From: an uncultured Prevotella sp.
Lineage (GTDB): Bacteria > Bacteroidota > Bacteroidia > Bacteroidales > Bacteroidaceae
NCBI GenBank assembly: GCA_905233825.1
Contig: CAJOFE010000001.1
Span: 118,638-182,637 of the forward strand
Reading direction: 5' to 3'
DNA: 64,000 nt
Shown here: positions 1 through 8,829 of the stretch, in pieces
Layout: the number at the start of each line of letters is the position of its first letter
Numbering within the stretch: the stretch's first letter is position 1
Position numbers and translations under genes: made by a program
The notes under the pieces: generated by a model
Seen by the model: the letters and a program-made list of their open reading frames with translations, nothing else
Told to the model about the DNA's origin: nothing
Databases searched by the model: none

Positions 1-1
1 C

Positions 2-439
2 GGCTTCAAGGCCGACGGTTTTGGCACTCAGCTGAAGAACAACTTCAGCCAGTATCTCGGCTTCAACCTCAGCATCCCCATCTTCAACCGTTTCCAGACC
101 CGCAACAGCATCCGCTCGGCTCGTCTCGACCGCGTGAATCAGCAGTTACAGCTCGACCAGACGAAGAAGACGCTCTATAAGGAAATACAGCAGGCTTGGT
201 ACAACACCGTTGCTGCTCAGGCGAAGCTTCGCAGTAGTGACGAGGCCCGTCGCGCCAGTCAGGACGCTTTCGAACTGGTCCAGGCCAAGTATGAGCAGGG
301 TAGGGCTACTATCACCGAGTTCAACGAGGCTAAGAACAACTATCTCAAGACCGAGAGTGATCTCACTCAGGCTCGCTACGAGTACCTCTACCAGCAGGCC
401 CTCCTCCAGTTCTATCGTGGTGAGCCTCTGCAATTCTAA
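2..439 (+). CDS. TolC-family outer membrane efflux protein, C-terminal part (5' truncated by window edge)
   Basis: The reading frame is open from base 2 and ends at 439, giving about 145 residues of a larger protein whose start lies outside the window. The visible part is typical of the OEP/TolC fold: a beta strand with FNLSIPIFNRFQ, then a long helix with heptad-like Gln, Lys, Leu and Glu (DQTKKTLYKEIQQAW), then AQAKLRSSDEARRASQDAFE and YEQGRATITEFNEAKNNYL, the usual second helical repeat, ending near the barrel strand. TolC proteins form the outer-membrane channel of RND or ABC efflux systems. The pump and adaptor partners are presumably upstream, so the substrate cannot be told. No downstream gene appears to be in the same operon. 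Confidence 0.9.
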   Translation, partial: GFKADGFGTQLKNNFSQYLGFNLSIPIFNRFQTRNSIRSARLDRVNQQLQLDQTKKTLYKEIQQAWYNTVAAQAKLRSSDEARRASQDAFELVQAKYEQGRATITEFNEAKNNYLKTESDLTQARYEYLYQQALLQFYRGEPLQF

Positions 440-724
440 CTGAACGGGATGTGTTGATAGCATCAAAAAAGGTCAGCAGCGGCCGCTGCTGATAATTTCC
501 CCGCTCGCTGCCAATATCGGCAGCGGGCGCTGCTAATCTTTTCGGCGGGCGCTAAAAACCTGAAAGAGGCCTTCTTTTTCCCTTATAGCGCCGTTCTTCA
601 TCCCACTTTGCTGCGTGCTAGATCCATTTTGCTGCGTGCTTCCCGTTGTCAGGCGCGTGCGAATAGGAATTACTTTTCTGCTAAAAAAGTGGGGAAAGAT
701 GTAGCGTATTTGAAAAAAAGTTTG
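440..724. repeat. Gene-free gap with GC-rich palindromes and short direct repeats
   Basis: About 300 bases without a supported gene. It holds a perfect 20-base palindrome at 473-492 (arms TCAGCAGCGG), a second hairpin at 506-525 (CGCTGCC, loop, GGCAGCG) and GGGCGCTGCTAA / GGGCGCTAAAAA repeats. Further on, TTTGCTGCGTGCT appears twice (about 608-650). The hairpins could end transcription of the TolC operon, although no clear T-tract follows. Similar short GCGTGC-type stutters occur at 15.4 kb. Confidence 0.5.
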
Positions 725-732
725 TAATTTTG
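725..732 (+). promoter_or_regulatory. -7 element TAATTTTG for the M20 gene
   Basis: TAATTTTG matches the Bacteroidetes -7 consensus TAnnTTTG. No good TTTG lies at the usual 19-21 base spacing upstream; one TTTG at 709-712 is too close. The G of the box is only 7 bases before the ATG at 740, so the transcript would have almost no leader. Confidence 0.55.
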
Positions 733-739
733 CCCCTTG

Positions 740-1807
740 ATGAAAGAATATCTCAATGATGCAGTGGCGCTGCTCAAGGAGCTGATAGCCACACCGCGTG
801 TAAGCCGTGAGGAAACGGTAGCCGCCGACCTGCTTGAACAGAGGATGGCGCAGTGGGGACTGAACCCTCGGCGTGAAGGGAACAACGTGTGGGCTGTGTG
901 TCCTGACTACGACGCAGAGCGCCCTACGCTGTTGCTAAATGCCCATATCGATACGGTGAAGGCTGTAGCCACTTGGACGCGTGACCCGTATGCGCCTATC
1001 ACGGAAGGTGATCGTCTCTACGGGCTGGGCAGCAACGACTGTGGTGGCGGCTTGGTGACGTTGCTGATGGCGTATAGGTGGAAGGAGAAAAGTCCTCGCG
1101 CGTACAATATTATATATCTAGCCTCGTGCGAGGAGGAAGTGAGCGGCAAGGACGGTTTCACTCGTGTGTTGCCCTTGCTGCCTCCCATCAGCGTGGCCAT
1201 CGTGGGCGAGCCCACAGGCATGCAGCCCGCTGTGGCCGAGAAAGGACTGATGGTCATTGACGGTTATGCCGAAGGCGTGAGCGGACATGCGGCCCGATAT
1301 AAGGGGTACAAGGTGCGAGAGGGTGCTGTGAACGCTATCTACGAGGCTTTGGATGACCTGCTGTGGCTACGCGACTATCGCTTCACGAAGGAAAGTCCGT
1401 TGTTAGGTCCTACGCAGATGGTAGTGACGATGGTGGAGAGCGGCACGCAGCACAATGTCGTTCCTGACCGTATGCACTTTGTCATCGATGTGCGCACCAA
1501 TGAATACTACCAAAACGAATATGTGCTTGCCTTCCTGCAGCGCCACATGAAGAGATGCCGTTTGGAGGCACGGTCCACTCGCCTGCATTCGTCGAGCATT
1601 TCGCAGGAGCATCCGTTGGTAAAGCGGTGCGTAGAGCTGGGACTGACGCCTTTCGGTTCGCCCACGCTGAGCGATCAGGCGCTGATGCCGTTCCCCTCGC
1701 TGAAGTTGGGCCCAGGCCAGTCGGAGCGTTCACACTCAGCCGACGAATTCATATGCTTGAGCGAGCTGGAGCAGGCATTAGACATCTACAAGCAGTTACT
1801 CAATTAA
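740..1807 (+). CDS. M20 family metallo-hydrolase (ArgE/DapE-like deacylase)
   Basis: A 355-residue zinc-dependent amidohydrolase of the M20 family, the group that includes acetylornithine deacetylase and succinyl-diaminopimelate desuccinylase. Visible landmarks are LLLNAHIDTV near residue 69 (His ligand and Asp), GLGSNDCGGGL (bridging Asp near 100), SCEEEVSGKDG (catalytic Glu and Glu ligand near 132), VGEPTG (ligand), and ERSHSADEF near the C-terminus (last His). The middle holds the dimerisation lobe. The ATG at 740 is chosen over the preceding TTG codon. In Bacteroidetes this type commonly acts in the acylated arginine pathway, but no other arg gene is nearby, so the substrate is inferred only. 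It sits 22 bases before the flavodoxin gene and may be co-transcribed with it. Confidence 0.88.
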   Translation: MKEYLNDAVALLKELIATPRVSREETVAADLLEQRMAQWGLNPRREGNNVWAVCPDYDAERPTLLLNAHIDTVKAVATWTRDPYAPITEGDRLYGLGSNDCGGGLVTLLMAYRWKEKSPRAYNIIYLASCEEEVSGKDGFTRVLPLLPPISVAIVGEPTGMQPAVAEKGLMVIDGYAEGVSGHAARYKGYKVREGAVNAIYEALDDLLWLRDYRFTKESPLLGPTQMVVTMVESGTQHNVVPDRMHFVIDVRTNEYYQNEYVLAFLQRHMKRCRLEARSTRLHSSSISQEHPLVKRCVELGLTPFGSPTLSDQALMPFPSLKLGPGQSERSHSADEFICLSELEQALDIYKQLLN

Positions 1808-1829
1808 ACACTCATAAATATATTGACTT

Positions 1830-2633
1830 ATGAAAAAGCTTTTATTATCAATGGCAATGACAGCATTCGTCACAACAGGATTCGCACAGAAGAAACTGGT
1901 GCTTTACTATTCGGAGACAGGTACCACTAAGACCGTTGCAGAGGAGCTGCAGAAGCAGCTGGGTGCAGACATCGAGAGCATTGAGGCCATAGAACCCTAT
2001 TCAGGGAACTTCCAGGAGACTATGCAACGCGGACAAAAGGAAATGCAGAGCGGGGAGATGCCTGCACTGAAGCCCTTGAAGGCGAAGTTGGCCGCCTACG
2101 ATGTAATCTTCCTTGGCTATCCCATCTGGTTTGGTACCTACGCTAATCCCATCGCCACGCTCGTCAAAGAGCAGGACTTCGCCGGTAAGACCATCGTGCC
2201 TTTCTGCACCTTCGGAAGTGGCGGACTGAACACCTCGACCGAGGCACTCAAGAAAGCGCTGCCCAAGGCTAAGGTCGTAACGGGCTACGGCGTGCGTACC
2301 GCCCGTGTGAAAGCTGCGGGGAAGGAGCTCGATCGTTTCCTGAAGGAGAATGGTTATAAGCAGGGAACGGTCAGCAAGTTGCCCGAATACTCGGCTCAGC
2401 AGCCTGTGACTGAGGCTGAAAAAGCTATCTTCGATGCTGCCTGCTCTAGCTACCAATTCCCGCTGGGCACACCTGAGACCTTTGGCAAGCGTACTACTGA
2501 TGACAGCATCGACTACGAGTTCAAGGTGAAGAGCCAGGGCTTTGGTGGTGGCGGTGCATCTACCTCTACCATCTACGTGACAGTCAGTAAGGAAGAAGGC
2601 GCCACGCCCGAGTTTACGGAAGTAGTCAGATAG
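1830..2633 (+). CDS. Exported flavodoxin-fold protein
   Basis: 267 residues. A clear signal peptide (MKKLLLSMAMTAFVTTGFAQ) is followed by a flavodoxin domain beginning KLVLYYSETGTTKTVAEEL, which is the FMN phosphate-binding loop. FLGYPIWFGTYANPIATL and PFCTFGSGGLNTSTEAL match the loops that hold the isoalloxazine ring in the flavodoxin_4 group. About 90 further residues follow with no recognised domain (a Gly-rich GFGGGGAST stretch and a possible beta-rich tail). An exported flavodoxin would act in the periplasm or outer membrane, which is unusual because FMN is normally loaded in the cytoplasm. It lies 22 bases after the M20 gene and ends 3 bases before the convergent EnvC-like gene. Confidence 0.85.
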   Translation: MKKLLLSMAMTAFVTTGFAQKKLVLYYSETGTTKTVAEELQKQLGADIESIEAIEPYSGNFQETMQRGQKEMQSGEMPALKPLKAKLAAYDVIFLGYPIWFGTYANPIATLVKEQDFAGKTIVPFCTFGSGGLNTSTEALKKALPKAKVVTGYGVRTARVKAAGKELDRFLKENGYKQGTVSKLPEYSAQQPVTEAEKAIFDAACSSYQFPLGTPETFGKRTTDDSIDYEFKVKSQGFGGGGASTSTIYVTVSKEEGATPEFTEVVR

Positions 2634-2636
2634 AAG

Positions 2637-3998
2637 TTACCTCAGCCTGCTGAGCCACTGCTTGGGATTGAGCAACTTGTCCCAGTTCTGCAGGCGGAAG
2701 ATAAGGATATGGTTAGCGCCCACCGTGCCCAGCGTTTGGTTGATACTGACATGCTGGCCGGCGGTGACGCTGACAGATGATAGGTTGCCATAGACGGAAA
2801 TATAGCGGCCGTGACGCACCATCACGTAATAGCCAGAGCCTGGATTATAGATTTTACTTACTTCTCCCTCGAACACGCAACGGGCTTTGGCACCGTCCTG
2901 CCCTTCTAATTGTATGCCGTTGCTTTGCAGGGTAACGCCTGCGAGGGTGTATGAACCAAAATTGCGGATGACGCGATAGTTGCCCGTGATAGGTACAGGC
3001 AGACGACCTTTATTGTTTGCAAAACTGCCCGTCAATTGGCGGTCTGGGTCGGCAGGTGTGTAGGTGGGTGTCGTCGGAGTGGCAGGGGGATTGTTCCTGT
3101 TGTTGGTGCCTCCGGAATTTCTGCTACGCCGGTTATTGCGCTGGTTATTCTGTCCGTTGTTGGCCTGCTGCTGTGCAGCCTGTTCCTGTTCGCGACGTCG
3201 CTGTTCGGCTAATTGCCGTTGCCGTTCTTCTTCGGCCTTTCGCGCCTTCTCCAGTTCTTCGGCAATAATCTTGTCTATCTGACGGTTGATTTCTGCCTCT
3301 TCTTTCTGTTGTTCGGTGATGAGCTTCCTTACCGTTTGCTGCTCTTTCTGCAGTTCAGCCACCATTCGCTGCTGCTCAGCCTTGCGTGTCTCCATCTGCC
3401 GTAGCTGCTCCTGACTCTTCGCCAATAGTATGGCCAGCGCATTGCGGGCTTCATTCAGCTCGTTGAGTTTTGCAGTCACCTGTTCGCTCTTCTGTTTCAC
3501 AGCCTCACCTTGTGCTTTCTGGTAGGTAGTGTATTCGTTCATGAAGCGCATGCGACGATACATCTGGTTGAAGTTCTGTGCACTGAGCACGAACATCATC
3601 TGGTTCTGAACGTTGCGGTTGCGATACATGTAGCGCAATGACTTGATGTAATGCTGGCGCCGTTCTTCCAGTTCTTCGTGCAGCACCGTGAGCTGTGAGT
3701 CTAATTGTGCGATATTGGTGTTCAGGGTGTCCATCTGATGGTTGAGACTGTCGATGGCTATTCTGTTGTCATCGATGTCGCTGCCAAGCGCTTCCACGTC
3801 CTGCATGCGCTTCTTCACCTGTTGCTCCAGTTCGTGTTGCCGCTGCTGGTTGGCCTGCCGTTGTTGCCGCAGTTTCTTTTGCCTTTCCTGTAGCTGCTCT
3901 TTCTGCGTAGGTCGCCGTTGCTGCTGACGGCTACGCCTTTGGGCAGGCGCAGCCAGACACAGACATAACAGTAAAAGCACTACAAAAATGTGGCGCAT
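2637..3998 (-). CDS. EnvC-like murein hydrolase activator (coiled coil + LytM/M23 domain)
   Basis: About 453 residues. The likely start MRHIFVVLLLLCLC gives a signal peptide; a start two codons upstream (4004) is also possible. A long Gln/Arg/Glu-rich coiled coil spans roughly residues 20-260, then an Asn/Gln/Pro-rich linker (NNGQNNQRNNRRSRN), then a LytM/M23 domain of about 115 residues. In that domain the zinc ligands are degenerate: the region that should read HxGxD is GIQLEGQDGAKA, and the HxH motif is replaced by YGNLSS. That pattern fits an EnvC-type activator of cell-wall amidases rather than an active peptidase. It is the last gene of the dut-TPR-DUF4292 unit and is probably needed for septal peptidoglycan splitting. 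Confidence 0.85.
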   Translation of the reverse strand: MRHIFVVLLLLCLCLAAPAQRRSRQQQRRPTQKEQLQERQKKLRQQRQANQQRQHELEQQVKKRMQDVEALGSDIDDNRIAIDSLNHQMDTLNTNIAQLDSQLTVLHEELEERRQHYIKSLRYMYRNRNVQNQMMFVLSAQNFNQMYRRMRFMNEYTTYQKAQGEAVKQKSEQVTAKLNELNEARNALAILLAKSQEQLRQMETRKAEQQRMVAELQKEQQTVRKLITEQQKEEAEINRQIDKIIAEELEKARKAEEERQRQLAEQRRREQEQAAQQQANNGQNNQRNNRRSRNSGGTNNRNNPPATPTTPTYTPADPDRQLTGSFANNKGRLPVPITGNYRVIRNFGSYTLAGVTLQSNGIQLEGQDGAKARCVFEGEVSKIYNPGSGYYVMVRHGRYISVYGNLSSVSVTAGQHVSINQTLGTVGANHILIFRLQNWDKLLNPKQWLSRLR

Positions 3999-4050
3999 GG
4001 TCATCCCTCTCACTTTTAACATCTTACCTCTCACCACTCACCTCGTGCCC

Positions 4051-4923
4051 TTAAAGAGCCATGAAGCGTTTGAGGATCTCGTCGAAATCTACCTCGCGGT
4101 ACTTGTCGCTGACGCGGGTGCGTGTTTCCCAGTCGCTGTCGTTGTTGAGGTAGTTCAGCTTGATGCCCAGCTTCACCTCCTTCGTGGGCAGGGTCAACGT
4201 AACCAGCATGTCGCTGGGGAAGAGTTTCGAACCCAAGTTCTTGAATTCGCGGTAGTCCCAGTTCAGTTGTGTGTTACCACGCATCTGGTCGCGATACTTG
4301 ATATCTGCCATCTTGATGCGTCCTGTCTCTTTATTGACCAGCCAGCTGTAGAACATCTTGCTCTTGATCTTGTCGCCGTCGCCGTCTTCATAGCTGATGA
4401 CGGTCTCATTGTCGTCAAGGTCGGTCGTGGTGAACTTGGCCATGGCCTCATTGTCGAGCGTCGTCTTTCCAGGCTGGAACAGTTCGTTCCAGAACAGGGC
4501 CTGCAGCGTGTTGAAGTTGATGCCGCTGTTACGTAGGAAGTCGATGTAATAATAGGGCGCTTTCAGGAACTGCTTGTTGATACGGTCCATAATAAGGACA
4601 TAGTCCTGCGTGAACTCTAAGCGTGCTGCCTCTACGAATCCAAAAGCCATGAGCTGCAGGCGTATAACGTCATCACGCTTCATGTGCAGGTTACCAGTGA
4701 GCGACAGATTCTGGTCGCCGACGCTTACGGTGAATTTCAGTTTCGAGCCGACAAAGGTCGTGCTCCTTTGTACTTGGTCGTCCATCCTTGTCAGCAGGTC
4801 TTGCTGCTCAGGGTTGATGACCACGGGTTTCTCTTCCACCACCGCTTTCTTGTGAGTGTGGCAGGCTGCCAACATCAAGGGCATTGCTAATAAAGCAATC
4901 TTCAGGAATCTTACTGTCTTCAT
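4051..4923 (-). CDS. DUF4292 lipoprotein
   Basis: 290 residues with a lipoprotein signal peptide ending MLAACHTHKK, so it is probably anchored in the outer membrane facing the periplasm. The rest is beta-rich and matches the Bacteroidetes DUF4292 family, whose LolA/LolB-like fold is proposed to handle lipids or lipoproteins. Its first codon overlaps the last codon of the TPR gene by four bases (ATGA, 4920-4923), which implies coupled translation. The set dut, TPR, DUF4292, M23 is a familiar Bacteroidales neighbourhood, pointing to envelope maintenance. Function is inferred from family and context only. Confidence 0.85.
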   Translation of the reverse strand: MKTVRFLKIALLAMPLMLAACHTHKKAVVEEKPVVINPEQQDLLTRMDDQVQRSTTFVGSKLKFTVSVGDQNLSLTGNLHMKRDDVIRLQLMAFGFVEAARLEFTQDYVLIMDRINKQFLKAPYYYIDFLRNSGINFNTLQALFWNELFQPGKTTLDNEAMAKFTTTDLDDNETVISYEDGDGDKIKSKMFYSWLVNKETGRIKMADIKYRDQMRGNTQLNWDYREFKNLGSKLFPSDMLVTLTLPTKEVKLGIKLNYLNNDSDWETRTRVSDKYREVDFDEILKRFMAL

Positions 4924-6629
4924 TTTCTAAAGTACTTTTTATGTTTTATCTTTCTTCTTAGCATTTTGTTCTGCGGATCTTCCACCAATGCTTTGCCCCA
5001 TTGCAGCAGGGCTTTCTCGGTGTCACCGCATTGGGCATAGATATCACCGGCATGCTCGTTAATCACGGCGCCAGGTACTGAGTCATTCTGCAGAGCCTGG
5101 TCTATGTAAATCCTTGCCTCGGCGTAGCGCTCCTGCATGAACAGGATCCATGCGTAGGTGTCGAGATAGGTAGCATTCTCGGGTTCCGCTTTCACGGTGC
5201 GGTAGCTCATCTGCTCGGCCTCGTCTAGTCGTTTGTTCTGCAGACTCAGGTAGTAGGCGTAGTTGTTCAGGCAGCCTATGTTGTCAGATTTCCACACCAG
5301 GCAGGAGTCATAAGCGGCAAAAGCTTCGGCCTCATGGCCTTTCTGATGCAACAAGTCGCCCATGACAGCGTAGAAATCACTTACAATCTCGGGGATGCTC
5401 TCGTCATTAATGACGCTGATGCCGTTTCTGAAGGCTTCCAAAGCATGGTCAGTGTCCTCCTGCCTATAGTAGGCCATTCCCTGATAATAGTAGAAGGCCA
5501 TCTCCTCGGGATTATATTGTCTGGCAGCCTGACAGAGGCTGATGATGCGCTGGTCGTCATTGTCCTCCCATGCCTGCTGCACCAGCCGCAATCGTGCCGA
5601 TGCCTGGTCAGGAGCCAGTTGCAGTACATATTCAAAGGCTTTGGTGACGCTGTCACGCGGCATGTTGATAAGTTGCATGTAAGCGGCTTTCATCTCGGCC
5701 AGGTCGGCATTGGGCACCGGCTGGTTCAGCATCTCGTCGAAAAGGTTTAGCACGATGGTGCTGTCACCGTCGTTCTGCGCCGTCTCGATGATGATTTGGC
5801 GCATCTGGTTCACCTTGTCCTCAATCGAAGCCTCGGGATTGAGCAGGATGGCGTGATTTACCGAGTCTGCTGCTTCTTCATCGCCACGACGGATGTAGTA
5901 GTTACGCATGACCTGTTGTGCGCTTAAGTTGCCAGGCTCCTCGCTCAGTACTTGATCCAGCACGGTGCGAGCCTCCTCTTCATGCTCCGTCACCAGCAAG
6001 GTGTTGGCATAGAGTGTGCGATAGCGTAGGTCGTTAGGAAAATGTTCAGTCAGCCTTTTGGCCTCGTTCACCGCATTCTCAGCCTCGTTCAGCTCGATAT
6101 ACAGGCGACATTTTGTCAGCGCCGTACGTTCCGTAGGGCCGTCGGCCAGTTCCATGCGGTCCAGCACTTCAATGGCTTTGGCGTAGTCTTTCTCGTGATT
6201 GTAGAGTTGGTAGAGCGTCTCCAATAGCTCCGATCTGCTTTTATCAATGTCGTAGAGACTTTCCACTACCTCTGTGGCCTCGGCAATTTGGTCGTTGTCC
6301 AGATACGACGTAGCCAGTCGCTCCAAATAGGTCGTGTTGCGCGGCTCCAGCTCCTGGGCTTTTTGGTAGTAGGTCAGAGCCTGCTTGGCGTTATTCATCT
6401 TGGCATAGCTCTGTCCTAAGAAGAAGTAGGCCTCAGAAGCATCTGGCCGCAGCTGCTGACAACGTGTGAGTAGGTCGAAGGCTGCATCTTCATTGCCTTT
6501 CTGCATCTGGAGCATAGCTTCATGGAAGAGTACGTCATATTCCCTATACGTTTGAAGTTTAGGGTCAGTCTGTGCCGAGGCTACCAGACCGACCATCATC
6601 AAGGCAAATATTGCAAAAAGTTTATTCAC
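4920..6629 (-). CDS. Exported tetratricopeptide-repeat protein
   Basis: About 569 residues. The best start is the GTG at 6629, giving MNKLFAIFALMMVGLVASAQ, a clean signal peptide; the TTG six codons upstream is less likely. The mature protein is almost entirely TPR helices (AYFFLGQSYAKMNNAKQAL, NAGDIYAQCGDTEKALLQW and others), with at least ten repeats. Such periplasmic TPR proteins are scaffolds for envelope complexes. It overlaps the DUF4292 gene by four bases and follows dut by 34 bases. The gap between dut and this gene contains a period-7 stutter (CTTCAAA, CTTCAAT, TTTCAAC). Confidence 0.85.
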   Translation of the reverse strand: MNKLFAIFALMMVGLVASAQTDPKLQTYREYDVLFHEAMLQMQKGNEDAAFDLLTRCQQLRPDASEAYFFLGQSYAKMNNAKQALTYYQKAQELEPRNTTYLERLATSYLDNDQIAEATEVVESLYDIDKSRSELLETLYQLYNHEKDYAKAIEVLDRMELADGPTERTALTKCRLYIELNEAENAVNEAKRLTEHFPNDLRYRTLYANTLLVTEHEEEARTVLDQVLSEEPGNLSAQQVMRNYYIRRGDEEAADSVNHAILLNPEASIEDKVNQMRQIIIETAQNDGDSTIVLNLFDEMLNQPVPNADLAEMKAAYMQLINMPRDSVTKAFEYVLQLAPDQASARLRLVQQAWEDNDDQRIISLCQAARQYNPEEMAFYYYQGMAYYRQEDTDHALEAFRNGISVINDESIPEIVSDFYAVMGDLLHQKGHEAEAFAAYDSCLVWKSDNIGCLNNYAYYLSLQNKRLDEAEQMSYRTVKAEPENATYLDTYAWILFMQERYAEARIYIDQALQNDSVPGAVINEHAGDIYAQCGDTEKALLQWGKALVEDPQNKMLRRKIKHKKYFRK

Positions 6630-6663
6630 AACAACTTCAAACTTCAATTTTCAACCTTCAAAC

Positions 6664-7098
6664 TTACTTCACTCCCGTGTGCCCGTAGCCACCTGTTCCG
6701 CGCTCCGTTTCGTCGAGGTTTTCAACCTCTACGAACTGTCCTTGCTCGTGGCGTGCAATAATCATCTGTGCAATGCGCTCGCCGTCGTTGATAGTGAATT
6801 CTTCTGCCGACAAGTTGATAAGCAGTACGCCTACCTCGCCGCGGTAGTCAGCATCAATGGTGCCTGGCGAGTTCAGCACGGTGATGCCCTTCTTTAGGGC
6901 CAATCCACTACGTGGACGCACCTGTGCCTCATAACCCGGTGGTAGGGCAATAAACAGTCCTGTGGGAATGAGTTTCCGCTCCATGGGGTGTAGCACGATA
7001 GGCTCCTCTATGTTGGCCCGCAAATCCATGCCTGCACTCTGTGCCGTTGCATAGGCGGGTAGCGGCTGGTGACCGCGGTTCACTACTTGTATCTTCAT
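6664..7098 (-). CDS. dut: Deoxyuridine 5'-triphosphate nucleotidohydrolase
   Basis: 144 residues, the normal length for trimeric dUTPase. All five family motifs are present: [29 protein letters not shown] (uracil and sugar binding with the catalytic Asp), ERIAQMII, and the C-terminal [10 protein letters not shown] arm that closes over the phosphates. The enzyme hydrolyses dUTP to dUMP and pyrophosphate, which keeps uracil out of DNA and supplies dTMP synthesis. The start MKIQVVNRG at 7098 is chosen because upstream in-frame Met codons would add a non-family extension that crosses the promoter. It is the first gene of the four-gene minus-strand unit. Confidence 0.97.
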   Translation of the reverse strand: MKIQVVNRGHQPLPAYATAQSAGMDLRANIEEPIVLHPMERKLIPTGLFIALPPGYEAQVRPRSGLALKKGITVLNSPGTIDADYRGEVGVLLINLSAEEFTINDGERIAQMIIARHEQGQFVEVENLDETERGTGGYGHTGVK

Positions 7099-7127
7099 TT
7101 TTCTTGTATAATGGCCATAATTCGCTG

Positions 7128-7135
7128 CAAAATTA
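7128..7135 (-). promoter_or_regulatory. -7 element for the dut operon
   Basis: Plus-strand CAAAATTA reads TAATTTTG on the minus strand, a match to TAnnTTTG, 29 bases before the dut start. No convincing -33 TTTG is seen at 20 bases. Confidence 0.55.
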
Positions 7136-7231
7136 CGAAAAAATCCCAATAACGCGCCCATATGGTATGTTAAAAAGGGCAAACAATGGAAACGTAGTGC
7201 CTTTTTTCTTGGTGTTTATCAACAAAATGAC

Positions 7232-7239
7232 TAATTTTG
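7232..7239 (+). promoter_or_regulatory. -7 element for the dGTPase gene
   Basis: TAATTTTG lies 23 bases before the ATG at 7263. A partial -33 (CTTGG at about 7208-7212) lies 19-20 bases upstream. This placement also argues against the longer open frame that starts upstream of it. Confidence 0.6.
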
Positions 7240-7262
7240 CAGGCAGAATACGAACAGAAATT

Positions 7263-8585
7263 ATGGATTGGCATCAATTAATCTCCAATTGTCGCCTGGG
7301 ACAGGAACATCGTCATCCGGTGCGTCATGATGACCGTACTGAGTTCAAGCGCGACTATGATCGCCTGATATTCTCGGCTCCCTTCCGTCGCTTGCAGAAC
7401 AAGACGCAGGTGTTTCCCCTGCCAGGTAGCATCTTTGTACACAATCGTCTTACCCATTCGCTCGAAGTTGCTTCTGTGGGAATGTCTTTAGGCAGTGACA
7501 TCGCGCGCCACTTGTGTGCAAAAAATCGCGATTTCATCGATGGCTTGATTCCTGAGATAGGACAGATTGTGGCTACGGCCTGTTTGGCTCACGACCTGGG
7601 TAATCCGCCTTTTGGTCATAGTGGCGAGAAAGCCATTCAGACCTTTTTCACTGAGGGTAAGGGCCTTTATCTGAAAGAACGTGTCAGTCCTGAGTTCTGG
7701 AGCGACATCACCCGCTTCGACGGCAATGCCAATGCCTTCCGTCTGCTCACCCATAGCTTCAAGGGGCGTCGCAAGGGAGGCTTTGCCATGACCTATTCCA
7801 CGCTGGCCAGCATCGTGAAATACCCCTTTTCATCAGGCGTCGCCAAGAAAAATAAATTTGGCTTTTTCGCCTCCGAGCGTAGCGAATACGAGGCTGTGGC
7901 TGCCAGTTTGGGCATTCCGCAGATCGGTCCTGAGCGCTGGGCGCGCTATCCGTTGGTCTATCTCGTGGAGGCTGCAGATGACATCTGCTACGAGATAATG
8001 GATCTCGAAGATGCTTATAAGGTGAAGATTCTAACCTACGATGAAACAGCCTCATTGATGCTTAGTTTCTTCGATGAAATGGGCAGAAATCGAATCCTTC
8101 AGCGTATCAGCGACGAAGAGCTGAGCGACCCAAATGAGAAAATTCAGTATTTGCGCGCCTGTGTCATTGGCCTGTTAGAGAACGAGTGCGTGCAGACCTT
8201 CATCAATCATGAGGATGAAATCTTAGAGGGTACCTTCCAGGGTTCGCTCATCGACCATATCAGTATCATTCCCTGTGAGGCCTACAAGACTTGTGCTACC
8301 CTGTCGCGTAAGCGCATCTATAAAAGCCAACCGGTGCTCGACGTCGAGCTCTCCGGCTATCGCATCATGGCCACCCTCATGGAGCTGATGATTGAGGCTA
8401 TCGAGCATCCCGAACGCTATTATTCGCAGCAGCTTATCGATCGTGTTAGCAGTCAGTATGACATTAGCAACCCCCAGTTAGAAATGCGAATCATGGCTGT
8501 CATCGACTATATCAGTGGCATGACCGATGTCTATGCCCTTGATGTCTATCAGAAAATCTGCGGCATAAGCCTGCCTATCATCTGA
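7263..8585 (+). CDS. dgt: Deoxyguanosinetriphosphate triphosphohydrolase (HD domain)
   Basis: 440 residues. Start MDWHQLISNCRLG is chosen because the promoter -7 element lies just upstream and family members begin this way. The HD-domain metal site is visible as NRLTHSLEVASVG, then TACLAHDLGNPPFGHSGEKA, followed by the conserved FDGNANAFRLLT and the later EAADDICYEIMDLEDAYK. The enzyme releases tripolyphosphate from dGTP and other dNTPs, controlling nucleotide pools in the cytoplasm. It is divergent from dut, so two dNTP-pool enzymes share this intergenic region, which may allow joint control. Confidence 0.93.
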   Translation: MDWHQLISNCRLGQEHRHPVRHDDRTEFKRDYDRLIFSAPFRRLQNKTQVFPLPGSIFVHNRLTHSLEVASVGMSLGSDIARHLCAKNRDFIDGLIPEIGQIVATACLAHDLGNPPFGHSGEKAIQTFFTEGKGLYLKERVSPEFWSDITRFDGNANAFRLLTHSFKGRRKGGFAMTYSTLASIVKYPFSSGVAKKNKFGFFASERSEYEAVAASLGIPQIGPERWARYPLVYLVEAADDICYEIMDLEDAYKVKILTYDETASLMLSFFDEMGRNRILQRISDEELSDPNEKIQYLRACVIGLLENECVQTFINHEDEILEGTFQGSLIDHISIIPCEAYKTCATLSRKRIYKSQPVLDVELSGYRIMATLMELMIEAIEHPERYYSQQLIDRVSSQYDISNPQLEMRIMAVIDYISGMTDVYALDVYQKICGISLPII

Positions 8586-8651
8586 TAAGGGTAAGTAGCG
8601 AGCACGCTTTCCACTCTTCTGAGGCTGAAATATAAAAAAAGGAAGAAAAAA

Positions 8652-8683
8652 TTTGGTTTTCGCGCAAAAAAGTGCTACCTTTG
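8652..8683 (+). promoter_or_regulatory. Promoter of tRNA-Gln
   Basis: TTTG at 8652-8655 and TACCTTTG at 8676-8683 are separated by exactly 20 bases, the Bacteroidetes sigma-ABfr consensus. It lies about 45 bases before the tRNA. Confidence 0.85.
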
Positions 8684-8728
8684 CACCCGATTTGCACGAA
8701 AACCTTTCTTTTTGTGCTTTTTTCAGAC

Positions 8729-8799
8729 TGGACGATGGTGTAATGGTAACACTACAGGTTTTGGTTCTGTCATTCCCGGTTCGAATCCGAGTCGTCCAA
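8729..8799 (+). tRNA. tRNA-Gln (anticodon TTG)
   Basis: A full cloverleaf can be drawn. The acceptor stem TGGACGA (8729-8735) pairs with TCGTCCA (8792-8798), and the discriminator is A8799. The anticodon arm is ACAGG-TTTTGGT-TCTGT with anticodon TTG. The T arm contains GGTTCGAATCC. CCA is not encoded. The start TGG and the loop match other bacterial tRNA-Gln. Confidence 0.95.
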
Positions 8800-8829
8800 C
8801 TCCCTCAAAATCAAAAAAAGCGGAAATTA

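Noticed and set aside
2637..3998. Active M23 endopeptidase
   Set aside because: The zinc-ligand motifs are degenerate, so an EnvC-type activator is the better call.
7041..7262. Longer N-terminus of the dGTPase
   Set aside because: It would span dut start DNA and the dGTPase promoter; family alignment begins at MDWHQL.
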